In this document: piece after piece, positions 8,471 to 24,075 of the stretch
Numbering within the stretch: the stretch's first letter is position 1
Layout: every line of letters starts with the position of its first letter
Assembly (NCBI GenBank): GCA_029961685.1
Contig: JARWKL010000006.1
Coordinates: 13,460,748 to 13,524,747 of the forward strand
Source: Aristolochia californica
Taxonomy: Eukaryota; Streptophyta; Magnoliopsida; Piperales; Aristolochiaceae
Direction of reading: 5' to 3'
Length of the DNA stretch: 64,000 nucleotides
Notes under the pieces: model-generated
Database searches by the model: none
The model's input: only the letters and a program-made list of their open reading frames with translations
Told to the model about the DNA's origin: nothing
Position numbers and translations under genes: made by a program

Positions 8471-11400
8471 TTTTTATATATTAGGTTTTGCAATCAGCGG
8501 AAAAGGGGGAGCGAGGCGTTTTTAACTGAGTGTTGACTAACAAACCGTAAGTCATTTCTAACAAAAATTATAGCCATTTCACATTATTAATCGATCAAAA
8601 AATTTACGATGATCTATGATTGTTAGGTCCTCTTTTGGTCAAATAGGCAAAAAGTGGGTTGTTTGGCTCTGGTAAATATTCCACCGCACGTTTACTTGAG
8701 AATTTAATTTTTTCTACTCCTTGAAATTTTTGGTTCATTAGGTCATTTGCATCTGCAACATGTTTCAGGCAAGCATATCCGCATTTAAACATGTTAGGAT
8801 TAATTAGCAATCTCTTTCTTCTAAAATTTCACCAAGCAATTAGGGGTTGGACAAGTGGAATTTCCCAAACATGGATAACAAAACTTTGGTGTAAATTTTT
8901 AGTACATGAAATAATTTCTTCACTTAGTTTTCAAGTTTTTGCATACATAAACTCAAAAATTTTCATTTTGTTGAGATCGATTTGCCTTATATTTTTGTTT
9001 ACGAGAAAAATGGAACTGCAAAAACTCAAGTTTGGATTTGAAAAAAAAATTGAATATCCAAAATTGAAACACACAATTGCTGAGAGAGATAATTCCAAAA
9101 AGTATCTGTGATGTTAAAGGATTGTAAACTTTTTTACTTTTTTATAAATTAGGTTTTGCAAACATCGGAAAAGGGGAGCGAGGAGTTTTTAACAAAGTGT
9201 TGTCTCCCAAACCATAAGTCATTTCTAATTAAAATTATAGCCATTGCACATCATTAATCAATCAAAACATTAACGATGATCTATGATTGTTAGGTCCACT
9301 TTTTGTAAAATAGGCAAAAAGTGGGTTGTTTGGCTCTGCTAAATATCCCACCGCATGTTAACATGAGAATTTAATTTTTCTACTCCTAGAAATTTTGGGA
9401 TCATTAGGTCATTCGCATCTTCAACATGTTTTAGGCATGCATATCCACATTTAAAACATGTTAGGATCAATAAGAAATCTCTTTCTTATAAAATTGCACC
9501 AAGCTATTAGGGGTTGTACTTGTGGAATTACCCAAACATGGATAACAAAACTTTAGAGTTCATTTTTAGTGCGTGAAATAATTTTGTTCACTTACATTTA
9601 TAATAGTTTTCAAGTTTTTTCATACATAAACTCTAACATTTTCATTTTGTTGTAATCTATTTGCCTTATGTTTTTGTTTACGTGAAAAATCGCAGAGTGA
9701 AAACTCAAGTTTCGATTTGGAAAAAAATTGAACTTCCAAAATGGAAATGCACAAATGCTGAGAGAGATAATACCAAAAAATATTTGTGATTTTTGTAGAT
9801 TTTAAACTCTTTTAGTTTTTTATATATTAGGTTTTGCAATCATAGAAAAAGGGGGGACGAAGCATTTTTAATTGAGTGTTAACTCCCAAACCATAAGTCA
9901 TTTCTAACAAAACTTATAGCAGTTACACATCATTAATCGATCAAAACATTTATGATGATCTATGATTGTTAGGTCCACTTTTGGTAAAATATACAAAAAC
10001 TTAGTTGTTTCGCTCCTGTAAATATCCCACCGCACGTTAACTTGAGAATTTAATTTTTTCTACACCTTGAAATTTTAGGATCATTAGGTCATTTGCATCT
10101 TCAACATGTTTCATGCATGCATATCGACATTTAAAACATGTTAGGATCAATTAGAAATCTCTTTCTTATAAAATTCCACCAAGCTATCAGGGTTTGTACT
10201 AGTGGAATTTCTCCAAACATGGATAGCAAAACTTTGGAGTTCATTTTTAGTGCGTGAAATAATTCTCTTCACTTACATTTATTATAATTTTCAATATTTT
10301 TCATTCATAAACTCTAAAATTTTCATTTTTTTGTGTTCTATTTGTATCTTTTTATTTATGAGAAAAATTGGTGTGTGCAAACTCAAGTTTGGATTTGAAA
10401 AAAAATTGAACATCCAAAATGGAATTGTACAAATACTGAGAGAGATAATTCCAAAAAGTATCAGTGATTTTTAAGGATTGTAAACTCTTTTAGTTTTTAA
10501 AATTTTATTTTTTAGTATCAACGGAAAAGGGGGGGAGGCATTTTTAACTGAGTATTGACTCCCAAACCATAAGTTATTTCAAACAAAAATTATAGCCGTT
10601 GCACATCATTAATCGATCAAAACATTTATGATAATCTATGATTGTTAGATCCACTTTTTGAAAAATAGGCAAAAAGTGGGTTGTTTGGCTCTAGTAAATA
10701 TCCCACCGCACGTTAACTAGAAAATTTAATTTTTTCTACTCGAAATTTTTGGATCATTAGGTCATTTGCATCTTGAACATGTTTCAGGAATGCACATCCA
10801 CATTTAAAATATGTTAGGATCAATTAGAAATCTCTTTCTTATAAAATTCCACCAAGCTCTTGGGAGTTGTACTAGTGGAATTTCCGAAACAAAGATAACA
10901 AAACTTTGGAGTTGATTTTTAGTGTGTGAAATAATTTTCTTCACTTAGTTTTCAAATTTTTTCATACATAAACTCTAAAATTTTCATTTTGTTGTGATCT
11001 ATTTGCCTTATCTTTTTATTTATGAGAAAAATGGGAGAGTGAAAACTCAAGTTTAGATTTTTAAAAAAATTGAACATCAAAAATGGCGGACAAACGCTGA
11101 GAGAGATAATTCCAAAAAGTATCAATGATTTTTAAGGATTGTAAACTCTTTTAGTTATTTATATATTAAGTTTTGCAATCAACAGAAATGGAGTAGACAT
11201 TTTTAACTGAGTGTTGACTCCCATACCATAAGTCATTTCTAACAAAAATTATAGCCGTTCTACATCATTAATAAATCATAACATTTATGATGATCTATGA
11301 TTGTTAGGTCCACTTTTTGTAAAATAGGCAAAAAGTGGGTTGTTTGGCTGTGGTAAATATCCAACAACATGTTAACATGAGAATTTAATTTTTTCTACTT

Positions 11401-14400
11401 CTTGAAATTTTTGGATCAATATGTCATTTGCTTCTTCAACATGTTTCAGCCATGCTTATCTACATTTAAAAGATGTAGGATCAATCAGAAATCTCTTTCT
11501 TATAAAATTCCACAAAGCTGTAAGGGGTTGTACTAGGGGAATTTATCAAACATGGATAACAAAAATTTGGTGTTCATTTTTAGTGCGTGAAATAATTTTC
11601 TTCACTTAGTTTTCAGTTTTTTCGCATACATAAACTCTAAAATTTATCATTTTGTTGTGATCAGTTTGCCTTATCTTTTTGGTTACAGGAAAAATGGGAG
11701 AGTGAAAACTCAACTTTGGATTTGAAAAACAATATAACATCCAAAATAGAATTGTACAAATACTGAGAGAGATAATTCCAAAAAGTATTAGTGATTTTTA
11801 AGGATTGTAAACTCTTTGAGTTTTTTATATATTAGGTTTTGCAATCATTGGAAAAAAGGGGCGAGGCATTTTCAACTGTGTGTTGTCTCCCAAACCATAA
11901 GTCTATTCTGATAAAAAGTATAGCCGTTACACATCATTAATAGATCAAAACATTTATGATGATCTACGATTGTTTTGTCCATGTTTTGTAAAAAAGGCAA
12001 AAAGTGGGTTGTTTGGCTCTGGTAAGTATCGCACTGCATGTTAACTTGAGAATTTAATTTTTTTTACTCCTTCAAAATTTTGGATCATTAGGTCATTTGC
12101 ATCTTGAACATGTTTTAGACACACGTATCCACATTTAAAACATGTTACGATCAATTAGAAATCCCTTTATTATAAAATTCCTCCAATCTATTAGGGGTTG
12201 TACTAGTGGAATTTCCCAAACATGGATAACAAAACATTCGTGTTCATTTTAGTGAGTGAAATAATTTTCTTCACTTAGATTTATTATAGTTTCAATTTTT
12301 TGCATACATAAACTGTAAAATTTTCCTTTTTTGTGATCTATTTGCCTTATCTATTTGTTTACAAGAAAAATGGGAGAGTGAAAACACAAGTTTGGATTTG
12401 AAAAAAAATTGAACATCCAAAATAGAAATGCACAAATGCTGAGAGAGATAATTCCAAAAAGTATCTATGCTTTTTTAGGATTTTAAACTCTTTTAGTTTT
12501 TTATATATTAGGATTGTAAATCATTGGAAGAGGGGGGCCAAGCATTTTTAACTGAGTGTTCATTCCCAAACCATAAGTCATTTCTATCAAAAAGTTTATC
12601 CGTTACACATCATTAATCAATAAAAACATTTACGATGATTTGTTTGGCTCTGGCAAATATCCCATAGCACGTTAACTTGAGAATTTAATTTTTTCTACTC
12701 CTTGAAATTTTTGGATCATTAGGTCTTTTGCATCTTCAACATGTTTCAGGCATGCATATCCATATTTTAAACATGTTAGGATCAATTTGAAATCTCTTTC
12801 TTATAAAATTCCACCAAGCTATTAGGGGTTGTACTAGTGGAATTCCTCAAACATAGATAACAAAACTTTGGTGTTCATTTTCAGTGCGTGAAATAATTTT
12901 GCTTCACTTAGTTTTCAATTTTTTGCATACATAAACTCTAAAATTTTAATTTTGTTGTGATCTATTTGCCTTATATTTTTGTTTAAGAGAAAAATGGAAG
13001 AGTGAAAACCCAAGTTTGGATTTGAAAAAAAATTGACCATCCAAAATGGAAATGTACAAAAGCTGAGAGAGATAATTCCAAAAATATCTGTGATTTTTAA
13101 GGATTGTCAACTCCTTTTGTTTTTTATATATTAGGTTTTGCAATCAGCAGAAAAGGGGGGGCGAGGCATTTTTAACTGAGTGTTGACTCCCTAACCAAAT
13201 GTCATTTCTAACAAAAATTATATTTGTTACACATCATTAATCGATCAAAACATTTACGATGATCTATGATTGTTAGGTCCACTTTTCGTAAAATTTGCAA
13301 AAAGTGGGTTGTTTGGCTTTGAAAAATATCCCTCCGCACATTTACTTGAGAATTTAATTTTTTCTACACCTTGAAATTTTTTAATCATTGGGTCATTTGC
13401 ATCTTCAACATGTTTCAGGCATGCATATCATCATTTAAAACATGTCAGGATCAATTAGAAATCTCTTTCTTTTAAAATTCCACCTAGCTCTTAGGGGTTG
13501 TACTATTGGAATTTCGCAAACATGGATAAAAAACTTTTACGTTCATTTTTAGTGCAATAAATAATTTGCTTCACTTAAATTTCTTATAGTTTTCAATTTT
13601 TTGCATGCATAAACTCTAAAATTTTCATTTTGTTGTGATCTATTTTCCTTGTCTTTTTGTTTACAAGAAAAATGGGAAAGTGAAAACTCAATTTTGGATT
13701 TGAAAAAAAATTGAACATCCAAAATGGAATTGTACAAATACTGAGAGTGATAATTCCAAAAAGTATCTGTCATTTTTAAGGATTGTAAACTCCTTTAGTT
13801 TTTTTTATATTAGGTTTTGTAAACAACAGAAAAGGCGGGGTGAGGCATTTTTATCTGAGTTTTGACACTCAAACCATAAGTCATTTCTAAAAAAAATTAT
13901 AGCCATTACACATCATTAATAGATCAAAACATTTACGATGATCTATGATTTTTAGGTCTACTTTTTGTAAAATAGATAAAACCCGGGTTGCTTGGCTCTG
14001 GTAAATATCACACAACACGTTAACTTAATAATTTAATTTTTTCTACTCATTGAAATTTTTGGATCATTAGGTCATTTGCATCTTCAACATGTTTTAGGCA
14101 TGCATATCCACATTTAAAACATGTTAGGATCAATTAGAATTCTCTTTCTGATAAATTCCACCAAGCTATTAGGGGTTGTACCATTGGAATTTCCCAAACA
14201 TGGATAACAAAACTTTGGTGTTCATTTGTAGTGCTAGAAATAATTTTCTTTACTTACATTTATTATATTTTTCAATATTTAGTATACATAAACTCTAAAG
14301 TTTTAATTTTGTTATGATCTAGTTGTTGTACCTTTTTGTTTACGAGAAAAATGGCAGAGTGAAAACTCAAGTCTGGATTTGAAAAAAAATTGAACATAAA

Positions 14401-17400
14401 ATATGGAAATGCACAAATGCTGAGAGAGATAATTCCAAAAAGTATCTGTGATTTTTAAGCATTGTAAACTCTTTTAGTTTTTTATATATTCGGATTTGCA
14501 ATCATCGGAAGAGGGGGGACGAGGCATTTTTAGCTTAGTGTTCACTTCCAAACCATAAGTCATTTCTAACAACAATTATAGCTTCACAGCATTAATCAAT
14601 CAAAACATTTACGATGATCTATGTTTGTTAGGTCCGCTTTTTTAAAAATAGGCAAAAAGTGGGTTGTTTGGCTCAGGTAAATATCCCATCGCACGTTATC
14701 TTGAGAATTTAATTTTTTCTACTCATTGAAATTTTTGTATCGTTAGGTCTTTTGCATCTTCAACATGTTAGGATCAATTTGAAATCTCTTTCTTTTAAAA
14801 TTCCACCGAGCAATTAGGGGTTGTACTAGTGGAATTTCCCAATTAATGGACAACAAACCTTTGATGTTCATTTTTAGTGCGAGAAATAATTTTTTTCACA
14901 TAAATTTATTATTGTTTTCAATTTTTTACATACATAAACTCTAAAATTTTCATTTTGTTGTGATCTTTTTGCCATTTCTTTTTGTTGACGAGAATAATGG
15001 GAGAGTGAAAACTCAAGTTTGGATTTGAAAAAAAATTGTACATCCAAAATAGAAATGCACAAATGCTGAGAAAGATAATTCCAAAAAGTATCTTTGATTT
15101 TTAAAGATTGTAAACTCTTTTAGTTTTTTTGTATATTAGGTTTTGCAATCTTGGTAATAGGGGGGTGAGGCATTTTTAATTGAGTGTTGACTCCCGAAGC
15201 ATCAGTAATTTCTAACAAAAATTATAGCCATACAACAACGTTAATCGATCAAAGCATTTACGATGATCTATGGTTGTTAGGTCGACATTTTTTAAAATAG
15301 GCAAAAAGTGGGCTGTTTGGCGCTTGTAAATATCCCACTGACATTAACTTGAGAATTTAATTTTTTCTACTCCATGAAATTTTAGGATCATTAGGACATT
15401 TCTATCTTCAACATATTTCAGGCATGCATATCAACATTTAAAACATGTTAGAATAAATTAGAAATCTCTTAGTTACAAAATTCCTCCAAGCTATATGGGG
15501 TTGTACTAGTGGAATTTCCACAAAAATGGATAAAAAAATTGGTGTTCAGTTTTAGTGCAAGAAATAATTCTCTTCACTTACATTTATTATAGTTTTCAAT
15601 TTTTTACATACATAAACTCTAAAATTTTCATTTTTTTTGTGATCTATTTGCCTTATCTTTTTGTTTACAAGAAAAATGGGAGAGTGAAAACTCAAGTTTG
15701 GATTTTAAAAAATATTAAACATCCAAAATAGAAATGCACAAATGCTACGAGAGGTAATTCCAAAAGTATCTGAGTTTTTTATATATTAGGTTTTAAAATC
15801 ATCGGAAAAGGGTGGACGTGGCATTTTTAACTTAGTGTTGACTCCCAAACCATATGTCCTTTTGAACAAAAATTATAGCCTATGCACATCATTAATCGAT
15901 CAAAATATTTACGATGATGTATTATTGTTCGGTCCGCTTTTTGTAAAAGATTCAAAAAGTGGGTTGTTTGGCTCTGTTAAATATCCCACTACACGTTAAC
16001 TTGAGAAATGGATTTTTTCTACTCCTTGAATTTTTTTTATCAATAGGTCATTTGCATCTTCAACATGTTTTAGGCATGCATATCATCATTTAAAACATGT
16101 TAGGAGCTATTAGAAATCTTTTTCTTATAAAATTCCACCGAGCTATTAGGGGTTGTACTAATGGAATTTCCCAAACATGGATAACTAAACTTTATTGTTG
16201 ATTTTTAGTGCGTGAAATCAATTTCTTCACTTAGTTTTCACTTTTTTGCATACATAAACTCTAAAATTTTCATTTTTTTGTGATCTATTTGCCTTATCTT
16301 TTTTTACGAGAAAAATGAGAGAGAGAAAACTCCAGTTTGGACTTGAAAAAAAATTAAACATCCAAAATGGCAATGCACAAATACTGAGAGAGATAATTCC
16401 ATAAAGTATCTGTGATTTTTAAGGATTGTATACTCTTTTAGTTATTTATATATTTGGTTTTGCAATCATCAGAAAAGGAGGGGCAAGGCCTTTTTAACTG
16501 AGAGTTGACTTCCAAACCATAAGTCATTTCTGACAAAACTTAGAGCCGTTACACATCAATAATAGATCAAAATATTTATGATGTTCTATGATTGTTAGGT
16601 CCACTTTTTCTAAAATAGGCAAAAAGAGGGTTGCTTGGCTGGTAAATAACCCACCGCACGTTTACTTGAGAATTTAATTTTTTCTACTCCATGAAATTTT
16701 TGGATCAATAGGTAATTTCCATCTTCAACATGTTTCAGGCATGCTTATCCACATTTAAAACATGTTAGGATCAATTAGAAATCTCTTTCTTATAAAATTC
16801 CACCAAGCTATTAGGGGTTGTACTAGGGAATTTCCCAAACATGAATAACAAAACTTTGGTGTTGATTTTTACTGTGTGAAATAATTTTCTTCACTTACTT
16901 TCAATTTTTTTGCTTACCTAAAATCTAAAATTTTCATTTTGTTGTGATCTATTTGCCTTATCTTTTTGTTTACGAGAAAAATGGGAGAGTGAAAACAAAA
17001 ATTTGGATTTTAAAAAAAATTAAACATCCAAAATGGAAGTGCACAAATGCTGAGAGAGATAATTGCAAACACTATCTGTGATTTTTAAAGAATTTAAAAT
17101 ATTTTAGTTATTTATATATTAGGTTTTGCAATCATCAGAAAAGGGGGGGACGAGGCGTTTTTAACCAAGTGTTGACACCCAAACCATAAATCATTTCTAA
17201 AAATAATTATAGCCATTACACATCATTAATCGATCAAAACATGTACTATGATCTATGATTGGTAGGTCCTCTTTTTGTAAAATCGGCAAAAAGTGGGTTG
17301 TTAGGCTCTGGTAAATATTGCACCGCACGTCAACTTGAGAATTTAATTTTTTCTACTCCTTGAAATTTTTTTATCTTTAGGTCATTTGCACCTTTAACAG

Positions 17401-20400
17401 GTTACAGGCATGCATATCCACATTTAAAACAAGTTAGGATCATTTAGAAATCTTTTTCTAATAAAATTCCACCAAGATATTAGGGGTTGTACTAGTGAAA
17501 TTTCCCAAACAAGGATTTTTAAACTTTGGAGTTCATTTTTAGTGCGTGAAATAATTTTCTCCACTTACATTTATTAAAGTTTTCAATTTTTTGCATACAT
17601 AAACTCTAAAATTTTTATTTTGTTGTGATCAGTTTGCCTTATCTTTTGCTTTACGAGAAAAATGGGAGTGTGAAAATTCAAGTTTGGATTTGAAAAAAAT
17701 TGAACATCCAAAATGGAATTGTACAAATACTGAGAGAGATAATTCCAAAAAGTATCAGTGATTTTTAAGGATTTTAAACTCTTTTAGTTTTTTATATATT
17801 AGGTTTTGCAATCATTGGAAAAATGGGGCGAGGCATTTTCAAATGTGTTGACACCAAAACCATAAATCATTTCTAACAAAAATTATAGTTGTTATAAATC
17901 ATTAATAGATCAAAACATTTATGATAATCTATGATTGTTTGGTCCATGTTTTGTAAAATAGGCAAAAAGTGGGTTGTTTGGCTCTGGTAAATATCCCACT
18001 GCACGTTAACTTGAAAATTTAATTTTTTTTACTCGAAATTTTTGGATCACTAGGACATTTTCATCTTCAATATGTTTCAGGAATGCATATATCATTTAAA
18101 ACATGTTACGATCGATTAGGAATCTCATTTTTATAAAATTCCTCCAAGCTATCAGGGATTGTACTAGTGGAATTTCCCAAACATGGATAACAAAACTTTG
18201 GTATTCATTTTAGTGCATGAAATAATTTTCTTCACTTACATTTTTTATAGTCTTCAATTTTTTGTATACATAAACTCTAAAATTTTCATTTTTTTGTGAT
18301 CTATTTGCCAGATTTTTTTGTTTACGAGAAAAATGGGAGAGTGAAAAAACAAGCTTGGATTTGAAAAAAATTTGAACATCCTAAATGGAAATGCACAAAT
18401 GCTGAGAGAGATAATTCCAAAAAGTATCTATGATTTTTAAGGATGGTAAGCTCTTTTAGTTTTTTATATATTAGGGCAAGGTATTTTTGGCTGAGTGTTG
18501 ACTCCCAAACCTTAAGTCATTCCTAACAAAAATTCTAGCCATTACACATCATTAATCAATAAAAACATTTACGATGATCTATGACTGTTAGGTCCGCTTT
18601 TTGTAAAATAGGAAAAAAGTGGGTTGTGTGGCTACGGTAAATACCCACCGCATGTTAACTTGAGAATTTAATTTTTTCTTCTCCTTGAAATTTTTGGATC
18701 ATTAGGTCATTTGCATCTTTAACATGTTTCAGGCACGCAGATCCACATTTAAAACATGATAGGATCAATTTGAAATCTCTTTCTTATAAAATTCCACCTA
18801 GCTATTAGGGGTTGTACTAGTGGAATTTCCCAAACATGGATAACAAAACTTTGGTGTTCATTTTCAGTGTGTGAAATAATTTTCTTCACTTAGTTTTCAA
18901 TTTTTTGCATACATAAACTCTAAAATTTTCATTTTGTGTGATCTATTTGCCTTATCTTTTTGTCTAAGAGAAAAATGGGAGAGTGAAAACTCAATTTTCA
19001 ATTAGAAAAAAATGAACATCCAAAATGGAAATGGACAAATGCTGAGAGAGATAATTCCAAAAAGTATCTATGATTTTTAAGGATTGTAAACTCTTTTAGT
19101 TTTTATATATGTTAGGTTTTGCAATCATAAGAAAACGGGGGGTGGGGGGGTGTGGGTGGCTTTTTTAACTGAGTGTTGACTCCCAAACCATAAGTCATTT
19201 CTAACAAAAATTATAGTCATGACACATCATTAATTGATCAAAACATTTATGATGATCTATGATTGTTAGGTCCGCTTTTCATAATATAGGCAAAAAGTGG
19301 GTTGTTTCTTTCTGATAAATACCCCTCCACACTTTTACTTGAGAATTTAATTTTTTCTACACTTTGAAATTTTTGGATCTTTAGGTCATTTGCATCTTCA
19401 ACATGTTTAAGGCATGCATATCATTATTTAAAACATGTTAGGATCAATTAGAAATCTCTTTCTTATAAAATTCCACCAAGCTATTAGGGGTTGTACTATT
19501 GAAATTTCGCAAACATGGATAACAAAACTTTGGGGTTATTTTTTAGTGCATGAAATAATTTTCTTCACTTACATTTCATATAATTTTCAATTTTTTTCAT
19601 CCATAAACTCTAAAATTTTCATTTTGTTGTGATCTATTTGCCATGTCTTTTTGGTTACGAGAAAAATGGGAGAGTGAAAATTCAAGTTTGAAATTGAAAA
19701 AAATTGAACATCCAAAATGGAATTAAACAAATACCGAGAAAGATAATTCCAAAAAGTATATGTCATTTTTAAGGATTGTAAAAATTTTTAGTTTTTTATA
19801 TATTAGGTTTTGCTAACAATGGAAAAGGCGGGGCGAGGAATTTTTAACTGAGTGTTGACATTCAGCATAAGTCATTTCTAACAAAAATTATAGCCATTAC
19901 ACATCATTAATAGATCAAAATATTTACGATTATCTATGATTGTTAGGTCTACATTTTGTAAAATAGATAAAACATAGGTTGCTTGGCTCTACTAAATATC
20001 ACCCAACATGATAACTTGAGAATTAAATTTTTTCTACTCCTTCAAATTTTTTGGATCATTAGGTCATTTGCATCTTCAACATGTTCCAGGCATGCATATC
20101 CACATTTTAAACATGTTAGGATCAATTAGAAATCTCTTTCTTATAAAATTCCATCAAGCTATTAGAGGTTGTTCTAGTGGAATTTCCCAAACATGGATAA
20201 CAAAACTTTGGTGTTAATTTTTAGTGCGTGAAATAATTTTCTTCACTTAGTTTTCAATTTTTTACTTACATAAACTCTAAAATTTTCATTTTGTTGTGAC
20301 AGTTTGCCTAATCTTTTTGTTTACAAAAAAAATGGGAGAGCGAAAAGTCAAGTTTGGATATGAAAAAAAATTGAACATCCAAAATGGAAAAGCTGAATTG

Positions 20401-21240
20401 CTGAGTTAGATAATTCCAAAAAGTACCTGTGATTTTTAAGGATTGTAAACTATTTTAGTTATTTATATATTAGGTTTTTCAATCATCAGAAAAGGGGGGG
20501 CGAGACATTTTTAAGTGAATGTTCACTCCCAAACCATAGGTCATTTCTTACAAAAATTATAGTCATTACACATCATTAATCAATCAAAACATTTACGATG
20601 ATCTATGACTGTTAGGTCCTCTTTTTGTAAAATTGGCAAAAAGTGGGTTATTTGGATCTGGTAAATATCGCACCGCACGTTAACTTGAGAATTTAATTTT
20701 TTCTACTCTTTGAAAATTTTGGATCATTAGGTCATTTGAATCTTCAACATGTTTTGGGCATGCATATCCACATTTAAAACATGTTAGGATCAATTAGAAA
20801 TCTCTTTCTTATAAAATTCCACCAAGCTATTAGGGGTCGTATTAGTGGAATTTCTTAAACATGGATAACAAAACTTTGGTGTTCATTTGTAGTGTAAGAA
20901 ATACTTTTCTTTACTTACATTTATTATATTTTTCAATTTTTAGTATACATAAACTCTAAAATTTTAATTTTGTTGTGATCTATTTGCCTTACCTTTTTGT
21001 TTACGAGAAAGGTGGAAGAGTGCAAACTCAAGTTAGGATTTAAAAAAAGATTGAACATCAAAAATGGAAATGCACAAATACTGAGAGAGATAATTCCAAA
21101 AAGTATCTGTGATTTTTAAGGATTGTAAACTCTTTTAGTTCTTTATATATTAAGTTTTGCAATCATCAGAAAAGTGGGGATGAGGCTATTTTGACTAGGT
21201 GTTGACTTCAAAACCATCAGTCATTTCTAACAAAAATTAT
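8471..21240 (+). repeat. satellite block without clear higher-order pattern
   Basis: Landmarks at 8850, 9517, 10197, 10870, 11531, 12201, 12832, 13501, 14179, 14824, 15504, 16156, 16821, 17490, 18162, 18815, 19494, 20172 and 20840, on average about 666 bp apart. Two internal deletions are clear: near 12640 the monomer jumps from 'tttacgatgat' to 'ttgtttggctctgg', and near 18475 'tatatattaggg' runs directly into 'caaggtattttt', losing the G-tract. One G-rich interrupted tract lies at 19137-19158. Otherwise copies diverge individually, with no private variant set that I could follow from one neighbour to the next. Confidence 0.85.
19137..19158 (+). repeat. G-rich interrupted tract
   Basis: Six G, then seven G, then 'tgtgggtgg', at the standard G-tract position. 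Confidence 0.85.
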
Positions 21241-22609
21241 AGCGATTACACATCATTAATCGATCAAAACATTTACGATGATCAATGTTTATTTGGTCCG
21301 CTTTTTGTAAAATAGGCAAAAAGTGGGTTGTTTGGCTCTGGTAAATATCCCACCACACATTAACTTGATAATTTAATTTTTTCTTCTTGTTGAAATTTTT
21401 GTATCATTAGGTCTTTTTGATCTTCAACATGTTTCAACCAAGCATATCCAAATTTAAAACATCTTAGGATCAATTAGAAATATCTTTCTTATAAAATTCC
21501 ACAGAGCTATTAGGGGTTGTACTAGTGTAATTTCCCAAATCATGGATAAAAAAACATTAGTGTTCATTTTTAGTGCGTGAAATAATTTTCTTCACATAAA
21601 CTTTTTGTAGTTTTTAATTTTTTGCATACATAAACTCTAAAATTTTCAATTTGTTGCGATCTTTTTGCCTTTTTTTTTTTGTTGACGAAAGAAATGGGAG
21701 AGTGAAATCACAAGTTTGGATTTGAAAAAAAGTTGAACATCCAAAATGCAAAATACACAAATGCAGAGAGAGATAATTCCAAAAAGTTTCTGTGATTTTT
21801 AAGGATTTTAGACTCTTTTAGTTTTTTATATATTAGGGTTTGCAATCGTCGAAAAAGGGGGGACAAGGCATTTATACCTTAGTATTAACTCCCAAACCAT
21901 ACGTCATTTCCAAAAAAATTATAGCCGTTACACATCATTAATCGATCAAAACATTTATGATGATCTATGACTGTTATGTCCGCTTTTTGTAAAATAGGCA
22001 AAAAGTGGATTGTTTGGCTCTTGTAAATATCCCACGCACATTAACTTGAGAATTTAATTTTTTCTACTCCTTGAAATTTTAGGATCATAATGTCATTTGC
22101 ATCTTCAACATGTTTCAGCCATGAATATCCACATTTAAAACATGTTAGGGTAAATTATAAATCTCTTTCTTATAAAACTCCACCAAGCTATTAAGGGTTG
22201 TTCTAGTGGAATTTCCCAAAACATGGATAACAAAACTTTGATGTTCATTTTTAGTGCATGAAATAATTATCTTCACTTATATTTTTTATAGTTTTCAAGT
22301 TTTTTCATACATAAACTCTAAAATTTTAATTTTTTTGTGCTCTATTTGCTTTATCTTTTCGTTTACGAGAAAATTGGGAGAGTGAAAACTCAAGTTTTGA
22401 TTTGAAAAAAAAAAGTACATCCAAAATGGAAATGCACTAATGCTGAGAGAGATAATTCCAAAAAGTATCTTTGATGTTTAAGGATTTAAAATTTTTTAAT
22501 TTTTTATATAATAGGTTTTGCAATTATCAAAAAATGGGGACAAGGCAGTTTTAACTGAGTGTTGACTCCCAAACCATAAGTCATTTCTAACAAAAATTAT
22601 AGCCGTTAC

Positions 22610-22681
22610 ACATCATTAATCTATCAAAAAATCTATGATGATCACACATCATTAATCGATCAAAAAATTTACGATGATCAA
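22610..22681 (+). repeat. 36-bp tandem duplication inside a type A monomer
   Basis: 'acatcattaat' followed by 'tatcaaaaaatctatgatga' starts at 22610 and is repeated from 22646 (offset 36). The same duplication, with offset 36, occurs at 24003-24075 in the next type A monomer. The 21.25-kb type A monomer lacks it. It marks the latest round of dimer amplification. Confidence 0.85.
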
Positions 22682-24002
22682 TGTTTATTAGCTCCGCTTT
22701 TTAAAAAATAGGCAAAAAGTGGGTTGTTTGGCTTTGGTAAATATCCCACCCACATTAACTTGAGAATTTAATTTTTTCTTGTTGAAATTTTTATATCATT
22801 AGGTCTTTTTGATCTTCAACATATTTCAGCCATGCATATCCAAATTTAAAACTTCTTAGGATCAATTAGAAATCTCTTTCTTATAAAATTCCACAGAGCT
22901 ATTAGGTGTTGTACTAGTGTAATTTCCCCAATCATGGATAACAAAACTTTAATGTTCATTTTTAGTGCGTGGAATAATTTTCTTCACATAAAATTTTTTT
23001 AATTTTCAATTTTTTGCATACATAAACTCTAAAATTTTCAATTTGTTGTGATCTTTTTGCCTTGTTTTTTGTTGTCGAGAAAAATGGGAGAGTGAAAACA
23101 CAAGTTTGGATTTGAAAAAAAGTTGAACATCCAAAATGTAAAATGCACAAATGCAGAGAGAGATAATTCCAAAAAGCTTCTGTGATTTTTAGCGATTGTA
23201 AACTCTTTTAGTTTTTTATATATTAGGGTTTGCAATCGTCGGAAAAGGGGGGACAAGGCATTTATACCTTAGTGTTGACTCCCAAACCATACGTCATTTC
23301 CAAGAAATATTATAGCTGTTACACATATTAATCTATCAAAACATTTACGATGATCTACGATTGTTAGGTCCACTTTTTTGTAAAATATGCAAAAAGTGGG
23401 TTGTTTGGCTCTGTTAAATATCCCACTGCACATTAACTTGAGAATTTAATTTTTTCCACTCCTTGAAATTTTAGGATCATAATGTCATTTGCATCTTCAA
23501 CATGTTTCAGCCATGCATATACCAATTTAAAACATGTTCGGATAAATTATAAATCTCTTTCTTATAAAATTCCACCAAGCTATTAGGGGTTGTTCTAGTG
23601 GAATTTCCCCAGACTTGGATAACAAAACTTTGGTGTTCATTTTTAGTGCATGAAATAATTTTCTCTACTTAGATTTTTTGTAGTTTTCAATTTTTCGCAT
23701 ACATAAACTCTAAAATTTTTATTTTTGTGTTCTCTATTTGCTTTATCTTTTTGTTTACTAGAAAAATGGGAGAGTGAAAACTCAAGTTTTGATTTTAAAA
23801 AAAAAGTACATCCAAAATGGAAATGCACTAATGCTGAGAGAGATAATTCCAAAAAGTATCTGTGATGTTTAAGGATTTTAAAATCTTTTAGTTTTTTATA
23901 TATTTGGTTTTGCAATCATCGGAAAAGGAGGGACGAGGCAGTTTTAACTGAGTGTTGACTCCCAAACCATAAGTCATTTCTAACAAAAATTATAGCCATT
24001 AC

Positions 24003-24075
24003 ACATCATTAATGGATCAAAACATTTACGATGATCACACATCATTAATCAATCAAAAAATTTATGATGATCAAT
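24003..24075 (+). repeat. 36-bp tandem duplication, second copy
   Basis: 'acatcattaat' begins at 24003 and again at 24039, matching the arrangement at 22610-22681. Shared possession by monomers two positions apart supports the dimeric unit. Confidence 0.85.

Noticed and set aside
8791..9111. 106-codon plus-strand open frame and its many shorter relatives (for example 19435, 28174, 38484, 40506, 42188)
   Set aside because: They are the same satellite stretch read in one frame in different monomers; most copies are broken by stops or frameshifts, and no protein family is recognisable.
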